Notes under the pieces: model-generated
What the model was told of the DNA's origin: nothing
Seen by the model: only the letters and a program-made list of their open reading frames with translations
Databases searched by the model: none
Source: Acheta domesticus
Lineage: Eukaryota; Arthropoda; Insecta; Orthoptera; Gryllidae
Length of the DNA: 64,000 nt
Assembly (NCBI GenBank): GCA_031308135.1
Contig: JAHLJT010000631.1
Span: forward strand, 212,396,731 to 212,460,730
Direction: 5' to 3'
Position numbers and translations under genes: made by a program
Part shown: positions 10,803-23,463 of the stretch, piece after piece
How positions within the stretch are numbered: position 1 is the first letter of the stretch
Layout: each line of letters starts with the position of its first letter

Positions 10803-13800
10803 ATAACACTGTGGTCAAATTCTAAAATCGAGAAATTTATCCGTTTTTCGCGTTTATCTCGGAAACTACGCGTCGTAGAGCCAAAAGGGCCTCGAACTGT
10901 GCTCACTATTTACGATGAGGTTTTTCGCCATTTTCTCGAAAACTAAAAGTCGGAATGAAAAAACGGATTTCACCACTGAATTCGTTATAAAATTTCGCGC
11001 TAGGATGCATACACAGGGGTCAATTTCGAAAATCGAAAAATTTTTTCTCTGTTTCGCGTTTATCTCGGAAACTACGCGTCGTAGAGCCATAAGTACCTTG
11101 AACTGTGCTCACAACTTACGATCATGTTTTACGCCATTTTCTCGAGAAATAAAAGTCGCATCGAAAAACGGACTTCACCAGCGAATTCGCCATAAATTCC
11201 GTGTTAGGATGCATAACACTGGGGTCAATTTCGAAAATGGAAAAATTTTTCCGTTTTTCGCGTTATCTCGGAAACTACGCGTCGTAGAGCCAAAAGGGCT
11301 CGAACTGTGCTCACTATTTACGATGATGTTTTTCGCCATTTTCTCGAAAACTAAAAGTCGGAACGAAAAACGGATTTCACCACTGAATTCGCCATAAAAT
11401 TCGCGCTAGGATGCATAACACTGGGGTCAATTCGAAAATCGAAAAATTTTTCTCTGTTTCGCGTTTATCTCGGAAACTACGCGTCGTAGAGCCAAAGGGC
11501 CTTGATCTGTGCTCACAACTTACGATCATGTTTTACGCCATTTTCTCGAAAACTAAAAGTCGGCATCGAAAAACGGACTTCACCACTGAATTCGCCATAT
11601 AATTCCGCGTTAGGATGCATAACACTGGGGTCAATATTCGAAAATCGAAAAATTTTCCGTTTTTCGCGTATATCTCGGAAACTACGCGTCGTAGAGCCAA
11701 AAGGGCCTTGATCTGTGCCTCACACCTTACGATCATGTTTTTCGCCACTTTCTCGAAAACTAAAAGTCGGATCGAAAAAACGGACTTCACCACTGAATTC
11801 GCCATAAAATTCCGCGCTTAGGATGCATAACACTGGGGTCAAATTCGAAAATCGAAAAATTTTCCGTTTTTCGCGTTTATCTCGGAAACTACGCGTCGTA
11901 GAGCCCAAAGGGCCTTCATCGGTGATCTCAACTTACGATCATGTTTTTCGCCATTTTCTCGAAAACTAAAAGTCGGATCGAAAAACGGACTTCACCACTC
12001 AATTCGCCATATAATTCCGCGTTAGGATGCATAACGCTGGGGTCAAATTCAAAATCGAAAAATTTTTCCATTTTTCGCGTTTATCTCGGAAACTACGCAT
12101 CGTAGAGCAAAAATGCCATGATCTGTGCTCACAACTTACGATCATGATTTTCGCCATTTTCTCGAAAACTAAAAGTCGTATCGAAAAATGGACTTCACCA
12201 CTGAATTCGCCATAACATTCCGCGTTAGGATGCATAACACTGGGGTCTAATTCAAAAATCGAAAATTTTTTCCGTTTTTCGCGTTTATCTCGGAAACTAC
12301 GCGTCGTAGGTCAAAAAGGCCTTGATCTGTCCTCACAACTTACGATCATTTTTTTCGCCATTTTCTCGAAAACTAAAAGTTGGATCGAAAAACGGACTTC
12401 ACCACTGAATTCGCCATAAAATTCCGCGCTAGGATGCATAACACTGGGGTCAAATTCGAAAATGGAAAACATTTTCCGTTTTTCGCGTTTATCTCGGAAA
12501 CTACGCGTCGTAGAGCCAAAAGGGCCTTCATCAGTGCTCACAACTTACGATCATGTTTTTCGCCATTTTTCGAAAACTAAAAGTCGGATCGGAAAACGGG
12601 CTACACCACTGAATTCGCCTCAAAATTCCGCGTTAGGATGCATAACACTGGGGTCAAATTCGAAAATGGAAAAATTTTTCCGTTTTTCGCGTTTATCTCG
12701 GAAACTACGCGTCGTAGAGCCAAAAGGGCCTTGATCTGTGCTCACACTTACGATCATGTTTTTCGCCATTTTCTCGAAAAATAAAAGTCTTATCGAAAAA
12801 AGGACTTCACCACTGAATTCGCCATAAAATTCCGCGCTAGGATGCATAACACTGGGGTCAAATTCGAAAATCGAAAAAATTTCCCGTTTTTCGCGTTTAT
12901 CTCGGAAACTACGCGTCGTAGTGCCAAAACGGCTTTGATCTATGCTCACAACTTACGATCATGTCTTACGCCATTTTCTCGAGAAATAAAGACGCATCGA
13001 AAAACGGACTTCACCACTGAATTCGCCATATAATTCCGCGTTAGGATGAATAACACTGGGGTAAAATTCAAAAATCGAAAAATTTGTCCGCTTTTCGCGT
13101 TTATCTCGGAAACTACGCCTCGTAGAGCCAAAAGGGACTTGATCTGTCCTCACACCTTACGATCATAATTTTCGCCACTTTCTCGAAAACTAAAAGTCGG
13201 ATCGAAAAAACGGACTTCACCACAGAATTCGCCATAAAATTCCGCGCTAGGATGCACAACACTGGGGTTAAATTCGAAAATCGAAAAAATTTCCCGTTTT
13301 TCGCGTTTATCTCGGAAACTACGCGTCGTAGAGCCCAAAGGGCTTTGATCTGAGCTCACAACTTACGATCATGTTTTTCGCCATTTTTCGAAAACTAAAA
13401 GTCGGATCGGAAAGCGGGCTACAGCACTGAATTCGCCAAAAAATTCCGTGTTAGGATGCATAACACTGGGGTTAAATTCGAAAATCGTAAAATTTTCCCG
13501 TTTTTCGCGATTATCTCGGAAACTACGCGTCGTAGAGCCAAAAGGGCCTTGATCTGTGATCACAACTTACGATCATGTTCTTCGCAATTTTCTCGAAAAG
13601 TAAATGTCGGATAGAAAAACGGACTTCACCACTGAATTCGCCATAAAATTCCGCGGTAGCATGTATAACATTGTGGTCAAATTCTAAAATCGAAAAGTTT
13701 TTCCGTTTTTCGCGTTTATCTCGGAAACTACGCGTCGTAAAGCCAAAACGGGCCTTGATCTATGCTCACAACTTACGATCTTGTTTTACGCCATTTTCTA

Positions 13801-16800
13801 GAGAACTGAATGTCGGATCGAAAAACGGACTTCACCACTGAATTCGCCATATAATTCCGCGTTTGGATGCATAACATTGTGGTAAAATTCAAAAATTGAA
13901 AAATTTTTCCGTTTTTTCGCGTTTATCTCGAAATCTACGCGTCGTAGAGCCAAAAGGGCCTTGATTTGTGCTCACAACTTACGATGATGTTTTTCGCCAT
14001 TTTCTCGAAAACTAAAAGTCGGATCGAAAAACGGACTTCACCAGCGAATTCGCCATAAATTCCGTGTTAGGATGCATAACACTGCGGTCAATTTCGAAAA
14101 TGGAAAAATTTTCCGTTTTTCGCGTTTATCTCGGAAACTACGCGTCGTAAAGCCAAAAGGGCCTAGATCTGTGCTCACAACTTACGATCATGTTTATCGC
14201 CATTTTCTCGAAAACTAAAAGTCGGATCGAAAAACGGACTTCACCACTGAATTCGCCATAAAATTCCGTGTTAGGATGCATAACACTGGGGTCAGTTTCG
14301 AAAATGGAAAAATTTGTCCGTTTTTCGCGTTTATCTCGGAAACTACGCGTCGTAGAGCCAAAAGGGCCTTCATCTGTGATCACAACTTACGATCATGTTT
14401 TCGCCATTTTCTCGAAAACTAAAAGTCGGATCGAAAAAACGGACTTCACCAGCGAATTCGCGATACAATTCCGTGACAGGATGCATAACACTGGGGTCAA
14501 TTTCGAAAATGGAAAAAATTTTTCCGTTTTTCGCGTTTATCTCGGAAACTACGCGTCGTAGAGCCAAAAGGGCCTTCATCTGTGATCACAACTTACGATC
14601 ATGTTTTTCGCCATTTTCTCGAAAACTAAAAGTCGGATCGAAAAACGGACTTCACCACTGAATTCGCCATAAAATTCCGTGTTAGGATGCATAACACTGG
14701 GGTCAATTTCGAAAATGGAAAAATTTGTCCGTTTTTCGCGTTTATCTCGGAAACTACGCGTCGTAGAGCCAAAAGGGCCTTCATCTGTGATCACAACTTA
14801 CGATCATGTTTTCGCCATTTTCTCGAAAACTAAAAGTCGGATCGAAAAACGGACTTCACCAGCGAATTCGCCGATACAATTCCGTGACAGGATGCATAAC
14901 ACTGGGGTCAATTTCGAAAATGGAAAAAATTTTCCGTTTTTCGCGTTTATCTCGGAAACTACGCGTCGTAGAGCCAAAAGGGCCTTCATCTGTGATCACA
15001 ACTTACGATCATGTTTTTCGCCATTTTCTCGAAAACTAAAAGTCGGATCGAAAAACGGACTTCACCAGCGAATTCGCCATAAAATTCCGTGTTAGGATGC
15101 ATAACACTGGGGTCAATTTCAAAAATGGAAAAATTTTTCCGTTTTTTCGCGTTTATCTCGGAAACTACGCGTCGTAGAGCCAAAAGGGCCTTCATCTGTG
15201 ATCACAACTTACGATCATGTTTTTCGCCATTTTCTCGAAAACTAAAAGTCGGATCGAAAAAGGGACTTCACTAGCGAATTCGCCATAAAATTCCGTGTTA
15301 GGATGCATAACACTGGGGTCAATTTCAAAAATGGAAAAATTTTTCCATTTTTTCGCGTTTATCTCGGAAACTACGCGTCGTAGATCCAAAAGGGCCTTCA
15401 TCTGTGACTACAACTTACGATCATGTTTTTCGCCATTTTCTCGAAAACTAAAAGTCGGATCGAAAAACGGACTTCACCAGCGAATTCGCGATACAATTCC
15501 GTGTTAGGATGCATAACACTAGGGTCAATTTCAAAAATGGAAAAAATTTTCCGTTTTTTCGCGTTTATCTCGGAAACTACGCGTCGTAGAGCCAAAAGGG
15601 CCTTCATCTGTGTTAACAACTTACGATCATGTTTTTCGCCATTTTCTCGAAAACTAAAAGTCGGAACAAACAACGGACTTCACCAGCGAATTTTCCATAA
15701 AATTCCGTGTTAGGATGCATATCACTGAGGGTCAATTCGAAAATGGAAAAATTTTTCCGTTTTTCGCGTTTATCTCGGAAACTACGCGTCGTAGAGCCAA
15801 AAGGGCCTTCATCTGTGATCACAACTTACGATCATGTTTTTCGCCATTTTCTCGAAAACTAAAAGTCGGATCGAAAAACGGAATTCACCAGCGAATTCGC
15901 CATAAAATTCCGAGTTAGGATGCATAAAATAGGGGTCAATTCGAAAATGGAAACATTTTTCCGTTTTTCGCGTTTATCTCGGAAACTACGCGTCGTACAG
16001 CCAAAAGGGCCTTCATCTGTGATCACAACTTACGATCATGTTTTTCGCCATTTTCTCGAAAACTAAAAGTCGGATCGAAAAACGGACTTCACCAGCGAAT
16101 TCGCCATAAAATTCCGAGTTAGGATGCATAACACTGGGGTCAATATCGAAAATGGAAAAATTTTTCCGTTTTTCGCGTTTATCTCGGAAACTACGCGTCG
16201 TAGAGCCAAAAGGGCCTTCATCTGTGATCACAACTTACGATCATGTTTTTCGCTATTTTCTCGAAAACTAAACGTCGGATCGATAAACGGACTTCACCAG
16301 CGAATTCGCCATAAAATTCCGTGTTAGGATGCATAACACTGGGGTCAATTTCGAAAATGGAAAAAATTTTCCGTTTTTCGCGTTTATCTCGGAAACTACG
16401 CGTCGTAGAGCCAAAAGCGCCTTCATCTGTGATCACAATATACGATCATGTTTTTCGCCATTTTCTCGAAAACTAAAAGTCGGATCGAAAAAACGGACTT
16501 CACCAGCGAATTCGCCATAAAATTCCGAGTTAGGGTGCATAACACTGGGGTCAATTTCGAAAATGGAAAAAATTTTCCGTTTTTGGCGTTTATCTCGGAA
16601 ACTACGCGTCGTAGAGCCAAAAGGGCCTTCATCTGTGATCACAACTTACGATCATGTTTTTCGCCATTTTCTCGAAAACTAAAAGTGGGATCGAAAAACG
16701 GACTTCACCAGCGAATTCGCCATAAAATTCCGAGTTAGGATGCATAGCACTGGGATCAATTTCGAAAATGGAAACATTTTTCCGTTTTTTCGCGTTTATC

Positions 16801-19800
16801 TCGGAAACTACGCGTCGTAGAGCCAAAAGGGCCTTCATCTGTGATCACAACTTACGATCATGTATTTCGCCATTTTCTCGAAAACTAAAAGTCGGATCGA
16901 AAAACGGACTTCACCAGCGAATTCGCCATAAAATTCCGAGTTAGGGTGTATAACACTGGGGTCAATTTCGAAAATGGAAAAAATTTTCCGTTTTTCGCGT
17001 TTATCTCGGAAACTACGCGTCGTAGAGCCAAAAGGGCCTTCATCTGTGATCACAACTTACGATCATGTTTTTCGCCATTTTCTCGAAAACTAAAAGTCGG
17101 ATCGAAAAACGGACTTCACCAGCGAAATCGCCATAAAATTCCGAGTTAGGATGCATAACATAGGGATCAATTTCGAAAATGGAAAAATTTTTCCGTTTTT
17201 CGCGTTTATCTCGGAAACTACGCGTCGTAGAGCCAATTGGGCCTTCATCTGTGATCACAACTTACGATCATGTTTTTCGCCATTTTCTCGAAAACTAAAA
17301 GTCGGATCGAGAAACGGACTTTACCACTGAATTCGCCATAAAATTCCGCGTTAGGATGCATAACACTGGGGTCAAATTCGAAAATCGAAAAATTTTTCGG
17401 TTTTTCGCGTTTATCTCGGAAACTACGCGTCGTAGAGCCAAAAGAACCTTGAACTGTGCTCACAACTTACGATCATGTTCTTCGCCATTTTCTCGAAAAT
17501 AAAAGTCGGATCGAAAAACGGACTTCACCACTGAATTCGCCATAAAATTCCGCGTTAGCATGTTATCACTGTGGTCAAATTCTAAAATCGAAAATTTTTT
17601 CCGTTTTTCGCGTTTATCTCGGAAACTACGCGTCGTAGAGCCAAAAGGGCCTTGATCTGTGCTCACAACTTACGATCATGTTCTTCGTCATTTTCTCGAA
17701 AACTAAAAGTCGGATCGAAAAATGTACTTCACCACTGAATTCGCCATAAAATTCCGCGCTAGGATGCATAACACTGGAGTCAAATTCGAAAATCGAAAAA
17801 TTTTCGTGTTTATCTCGCAAACTACGCGTCGTAGAGCCAAAAGGGCATTGATCTGATTTCACAACTTACGATCAAGTTTTTCGCCATTTTCTCGAAAACT
17901 AAAAGTCGGATGGAAAAATGGACTTCACCACTGAATTCGCCATGAAATTCCGCGTTAGGATGCATAACACGGGTCAAATTCGAAAATCGAAAATTTTTTC
18001 CGTTTTTCGCGTTTAAATCGGAAACTACGCGTCGTAGAGCCAAAAGGGCCCTGATCTGTGCTCACAACTTACGATCATGTTTTTCGCCATTTTCTCGAAA
18101 ACTAAAAGACGGATCCAAAAACGGACTTCACCACTGAATTCGCCATAAAATTGCGAGCTAGGACGCATAACATTGGGATAAAATTCGAAAATCGAAAAAT
18201 TTTTCCGTTTTTTCGCGTTTATCTCGGAAACAAAGCGTCGTAGCGCCTATAGGGCCTTTATTTGAGATCACAACTTACGATCATGTCTTTCGCCATTTTT
18301 TCGAAAACTAAAAGTCGGATCGAAAAACGGACTTCACCAGCGAATTCGCCATAAAATTCCGTGCTAGGATGCATAACACTGGGGTCAAATTCAAAAATCG
18401 AAAAAATTTGCCGTTTTTTCGCGTTTATCTCGGAAACTAAGCCTCGAAGCGGCAAAAGGGCCCTCATCTGTGCTCAAAACTTACGATCATGTTTTTCGCC
18501 ATTTTCCCGAAAACTAAAAGTCGGATCGAAAAACGGACTTCACCAGTGAATTCACCATAAAATTCAACGCTAGGATGCATAACACTGGGGTCAAATTCGA
18601 AAATCGAAAAATTTTTCTGTTTTTCGCCTTTATCTCGGAAACAAAGCGTCGTAGCGCCAAAAGAGCCTTTATTTGAGATCACAACTTACGATCATGTCTT
18701 TCGCCATTTTTTCGAAAACTAAAAGTCGGATCGAAGAGCGGACTTCACCAGTGAATTCGCCATAAAATTCCGTGCTATGATGCATAACACTGGGGTCAAA
18801 TTCGAAAATCGAAAAATTTTTTCGTTTTCGCGTTTATCTCGGAAACTAATCGTCGTAGAGCCCAAAGGGCCCTCACATGTGCTCACAACTTACGATCATG
18901 TTTTTGCCATTTTCTCGAAAACTAAAAGTCGGGTCGAAAAACGGATTTCACTAGTAAATTCGCCATAATATTCCGTGCTAGGATGCAAAACACTGGGGTC
19001 AAATTAGAAAATCGAAAAGTTTTTCCCTTTTCGCGTTTATCTCGGAAACTAAGCGTCGTAGAGCCAAAAGGGCCCTCATCTGTGTTCACAACTTATGATC
19101 ATGTTTTTCGCCATTTTCTCGAAAACTAAAAGTCGAATCGCAAAACGGACTTCACCAGTGAATTCGCCATAAAATTCCGTGCTAGGATGCATGACACTGG
19201 GGTCAAATTCGAAAATCGAAAAATTTTTCCGTTTATCTCGGAAACTAAGCCTCGTAGCGCCAAAAGGACCCTCATCTGTGCTCACAACTTACGATCATGT
19301 TTTTCGCCATTTTCTCGAAATTTAAAAGTCGTATCGAAAAACGGACTTCACCAGAGAATTCGCCATGAAATTCCGTGCTAGGACGCATGACACTGGGGTC
19401 AAATTCGAAAATCGAAAAATTTTTCCGTTTTTTTTGCATTTATCTCGGAAACTAAGCCTCGTATCCCGAAAACGGGCTTTATGTGTGCTGACAACAAATG
19501 ATCATGTTTTTTGCCATTTTCTCGAAAATTAAAAGTCGGATCGAAAAAACGAACGTCACCAGTGAATTCGCCAAGAAATTCCGTGCTAGGACGCAAAACA
19601 CTGGGGTCAAATACGATAATCGAAAAATTTTTCCGTTTTTCGCGTTTATCTCGGAAATTAAACATCGTAGCGCGAAAACGGGCTTTATCTGTGCTCACAA
19701 CATATGATCATGTTTTTCGTCATTTTCTCGAAAATTAAAAGTCGGGTCGGAAAACGGACTTCATCAGTGAATTCGCTATGAAATTCCGTGCTAGGACGCA

Positions 19801-20185
19801 AAACACTGGGGTCAAATTCGAAAATCGAATTTTTTTTCGTTTTTTCGCGTTTATCTCGGAAACTAAGCCTCGTAGCGCGAAAATGGTCCTTATCTGTGTT
19901 CACAACTTACGATGATGTTTTTCGCCATTTTTTCGAAAATTAAAAGTCGGATCGAAAAACGGATTTCACCAGTGAATTTGCCATGAAATTCCGTGCTAGG
20001 ACGCAGAACACTGGGGTCAAATACGAAAATCGAGAAATTTTTCCGTTTTTCGCGTTTATCTCGGAAACTAAGCCTCGTAGCGCGAAAACGGACCTGATCT
20101 GTGTTCACAACTGACGATCATGTTTTTCGCCATTTTCTCGAAAATTTAAAGTCGGATCGAAAAAACGGACTTCACCAGTGAATTG
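10803..20185. repeat. 205-bp satellite array, middle block with diverged edge
   Basis: About 46 monomers of the same 205-bp family. From 10803 to about 14040 they are mixed and diverged (TTTACGATGAGG, TCGAGAAATAAAAG and other variants). From about 14040 to 17250 they are nearly all the CATCTGTGATCAC / CAGCGAATTC / GAAAATGG type. From about 17250 they return to the other type and drift steadily: ACTACGCGTCG becomes ACTAAGCCTCG and GAGCCAAAAGG becomes GCGCGAAAACGG near 19700-20100. Divergence towards an array edge is what unequal crossing-over predicts. Confidence 0.96.
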
Positions 20186-22392
20186 AAGGTGAAACGGGCT
20201 TCACCTTCTCCATGAAATTCCGTGTTTTGTCGTAGATTTTCAGGAGATTTAAATTTTTGTCGAATATCGTCAAAATCGTAAGGGGGGGTGCCATTGAGTT
20301 TTCGCTTTTTCGACTCGCTCGCAGAAATGAGCAGAAAATGGACTTTTCTGCGAAAATACGCAAACTCTTTCTACTCAGAAAGCTAAATACAATTTTATAA
20401 ATTAATATTGAGTTAGAAAATGCCAACTTTTACCGCGTTTCAAAGAAATAACAGCCGTGAAAGAGATTTTGACGAAAATGAGTCCGAATCCACCGGCCAG
20501 ATTCCGGTCTCGTTTTTGCGAATTTCTGGAAAACTAACGATCTTTTTGACAAACGGGCTTCACCAGTGAATTCTCCACGAAATTCCGTGTTTGGTCACAG
20601 ATTTTCAGGAGATTCGAATTTTCCTCGAAAATCGAGAAAATCGTAAGGGAGGTGACATTGATTTTTCACTTTTTCAAGTCGCTCGAACAAATGAGCAGAA
20701 AATCGACTTTTGTGCGAAAATACGCAAACTATTTCTACTCAGAAAGATAAATACAATTTCTAAAATTAATATTGAGTTAGAAAATGCCAACTTTTACCGC
20801 GTTTCAAAGAAATAACAGCTCTGAAAGAGATTTTTTTCGAAAATGAGGCCGAATCCACCGGCCAGTATCCGGTCTCGTTTTTCGCGAATTTCTGGAAAAC
20901 TAACAATCATTTTGAAAAACGGGCTTCACCAGTGAATTCTCCATGAAATTCCGTGTTTCGTCGTAGATTTTCAGGAGATTCGAATTTTCGTCGAAAATCG
21001 TGAAAATCGTATGGGGGGGTGCCATTGATTTTTCGCTTTTTCGACTCGCTCGAAGAAATGGGCAGATAATGGACTTTTCTGCGAAAATACGTTTTTTCGA
21101 GTCGCTCGAAGAAATGGGCAGAAAATGTTTTTTTTCTGCGAAAATACGCAAACTATTTCCACTCAGAAAGCTAAATACAATTTCTAAAATTAATATTGAG
21201 TTAGAAAATGCCAACTTTTACCGCGTTTCAAAGAAATAAGAGCTCTGTAAGAGAATTTTACGAAAATGAGTCCGAATCCACCGGCCAGATTCCGGTCTCG
21301 TTTTTCGTGAATTTCTGGAAAACTAACGATCATTTTGAAAAATGGTTTTCACCAGTGAATTCTCCATGAAATTCCGTGTTTCGTCGTAGATTTTTAGGAG
21401 ATTTAAATTTTCGTCGAATATCGTGAAAATCGTAAGGGGGGGTGGCATTGATTTTTCGCTTTTTTCGAGTCGCTCGAAGAAATGGGCAGAAAATGGACTT
21501 TTCTGCGAAAATACGCAAACTATTTCTACTCAGAAAGCTAAATACAATTTCTAAAATTAATATTGAGTTAGAAAATGCCAACTTTTACCGCATTTCAAAG
21601 AAATAAGAGCCCTGTAAGAGAATTTTACGAAAATGAGTCCGAATTCACCGGCCAGTATCCGGTCTCGTTTTTTGTGAATTTCTGGAAAACTAATGATCAT
21701 TTTGAAAAATGGGCTTCACCTTCTCCATGAAATTCCCTGTTTCGTCGTAGATTTTTAGGAGATTTAAATTTTCGTCGAATATCGTGATAATCGTAAGGGG
21801 GGATGCCATTGATTTTTCGCTATTTCGAGTCGCTCGAAGAAATGGGCAGAAAATGGACTTTTCTGCGAAAATACGCAAACTATTTCTACTCAGAAAGCTA
21901 AATCCAATTTCTAAAATTAATATTGAGTTAGAAAATGCCAACTTTTACCGCGTTTCAAAGAAATAACAGCCCTGAAAGAGATTTTTACGAAAATGAGGCC
22001 GAATCCAGCGGCCAGAATCCGGTCTGGTTTTTCGCGAATTTCTGGAAAACTAACGATCTTTTTGAAAAAGTGGCTTTACAAGTCCATTTTCTGCCCATTT
22101 CCTCGAGCGACTTGAAAAAGGGAAAAATCAATGGCACCCCCCCATACGATTTTCACGATTTTCGACGAAAATTCGAATCCCCTGAAAATCTGCGATGTAG
22201 CACGAAATTAAATGGAGAATTCACTGGTGAAGCCCGTTTTTCAAAAAGATCGTTAGTTTTCCAGAAATTCGCGAAAAACGAGACCGGATTCTGGCCGGTG
22301 GATTCGGCCTCATTTTCTTAAAAATCTCTTTCAGGGCTCTTACTTCTTTGAAACGCGGTAAAAGTTGGCATTTTCTAACTCAATATTAATGT
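20186..22392. repeat. second tandem family, unit about 365 bp
   Basis: Six units. Successive CATGAAATTCCGTG-type landmarks lie at 20211, 20576, 20942, 21365 and 21726 (spacings 365, 366, 423, 361). Each unit has GATTTTCAGGAGATT, a G-run (AAGGGGGGGTG), GCTCGAAGAAATGGGCAGAAAA, GAGTTAGAAAATGCCAACTT and CCGGCCAGATTCCGGTCTC. The 423-bp unit carries an internal direct duplication of about 57 bp (21040-21140). A stretch of about 80 bp (TTTCTGGAAAACTAAC through GTGAATTCTCCATGAAATTCCGTG) matches the matching part of the 205-bp satellite, so the two families are related. Confidence 0.9.
22081..22392 (-). repeat. inverted terminal unit of the 365-bp family
   Basis: The last unit runs backwards: AGTCCATTTTCTGCCCATTT, then CAATGGCACCCCCCCATACG, then GGAGAATTCACTGGTGAAGC, then AAGTTGGCATTTTCTAACTC. 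These are reverse complements of landmarks in the forward units just upstream. Together with the forward unit ending near 22075 it forms a long palindrome with a very short spacer. Confidence 0.88.
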
Positions 22393-22549
22393 TGGAAATT
22401 GGATTTATCTTTCTGACACTGAGAAAATGATGACATCATATGATTCTGAGAAAAAGAATAAAAAAAAGGCAGAATGGGCGAAGTCCGCTCTCTACTCATT
22501 ACAAAATGAAACCTATACTTACATGGCTATCCGAGTGACGCCGCGTCTA

Positions 22550-23356
22550 AAGGTTGATTTACACGTTCCCAGGAAACGTGCCAGTTGAGATTGTCAGCAT
22601 ATGGCAAGTGGAGACTGGCAACGTGTAAACGCCTTGTTGCAAGAGAAGGCTGATTTACACGTTGCCAGTAAACGCGCCAGTTGATTTTGCCAGCAACTGG
22701 CAAATGGTGACTGGCAACGTGTAAACGCCTTGTTGCCAGTGACTGGCAAGACCTTCGCGGCAGTCACTGGCGATGCCAGCTGAACAAGAAAGTTTGGTTT
22801 ACTGGCATGCTCACGCTCTCCCCCACCACCACGGTGTCCGCCACGGCGATGCTCCGAGGTCCCAACACCTGTTTACACTGCTTTATTCTTGCACGGTGAT
22901 CAACGTAAGCTTAATGTTATTATTTATAAAAGTGATTGGGGACCAGAAGTTCTCTTGAATAACGGAAGAACGAAATGACAAGTTTGACTGGTTATATACA
23001 ACATCGGAACATTTGTAGGATAATTTTTACCAGAATCGTGAGGCAAGAAATGCAGTATTTCTGGCAGTTGAAAATAAAATGGGGATAGATAACTTCTCAA
23101 AGATAGATTAAAAGAATGGGATAAAATGATTACGGAACATTTGCTTTGCACACTTGTTTGAGCGCCGAAAACTTATCAGCAGCACGTCGCAAAGAGTATA
23201 CATAAGGTAACAACAGCGAGAAAAATATCTCATCTGGCATGCCATTACTAGCACTGTGTAAACAACTATTGCCAGTTGCACAGAGCGCTAGCGCTGTCCA
23301 GGTGCTGGCAAACTCGTAACTGGCACACCAGCATTGGTAGCGTGTAAATCAGCCTT
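22550..23356. mobile_element. non-autonomous TIR element with CTGGCAAC subterminal repeats
   Basis: The left terminus AAGGCTGATTTACACGTTGC (22646) is the inverse of the right terminus ending ...GCGTGTAAATCAGCCTT (23356), giving a 711-bp element. A second partial left end (AAGGTTGATTTACACG) lies at 22550-22645. Both ends are full of short CTGGCAAC / GTTGCCAG motifs, as in subterminal transposase-binding repeats. There is no coding capacity. A second, tandem copy of the same body begins right after 23356. No clear target duplication was found and the superfamily is unresolved. Confidence 0.7.
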
Positions 23357-23463
23357 GACTGGCAAGACCTTCGCGCCAGTCACTGGCGATGCCAGCTGAA
23401 CAAGAATGTTTGGTTTACTGGCATGCTCAAGCTCTCCCCCACCACCACGGTAACCGCCACGGC
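23357..23463. repeat. left part of second TIR-element copy, interrupted by the P-type element
   Basis: GACTGGCAAGACCTTCGCGC through CACCACCACGGTAACCGCCACGGC repeats 22738-22847 of the preceding copy and then breaks at the P-type terminus. The other part resumes at 27566 and runs to the N gap at 27834, where its last bases are poor quality relative to the duplicate at 46958-47230. Confidence 0.85.

Noticed and set aside
1..20185. CENP-B-box-like motif (TTCGCGTTTATCTCGG) that could mark a centromeric satellite
   Set aside because: Spacing between TTCG, the A and the CGG does not fit the box consensus (one extra base in each interval, and CGGA in place of CGGG). A centromeric role cannot be claimed from this.
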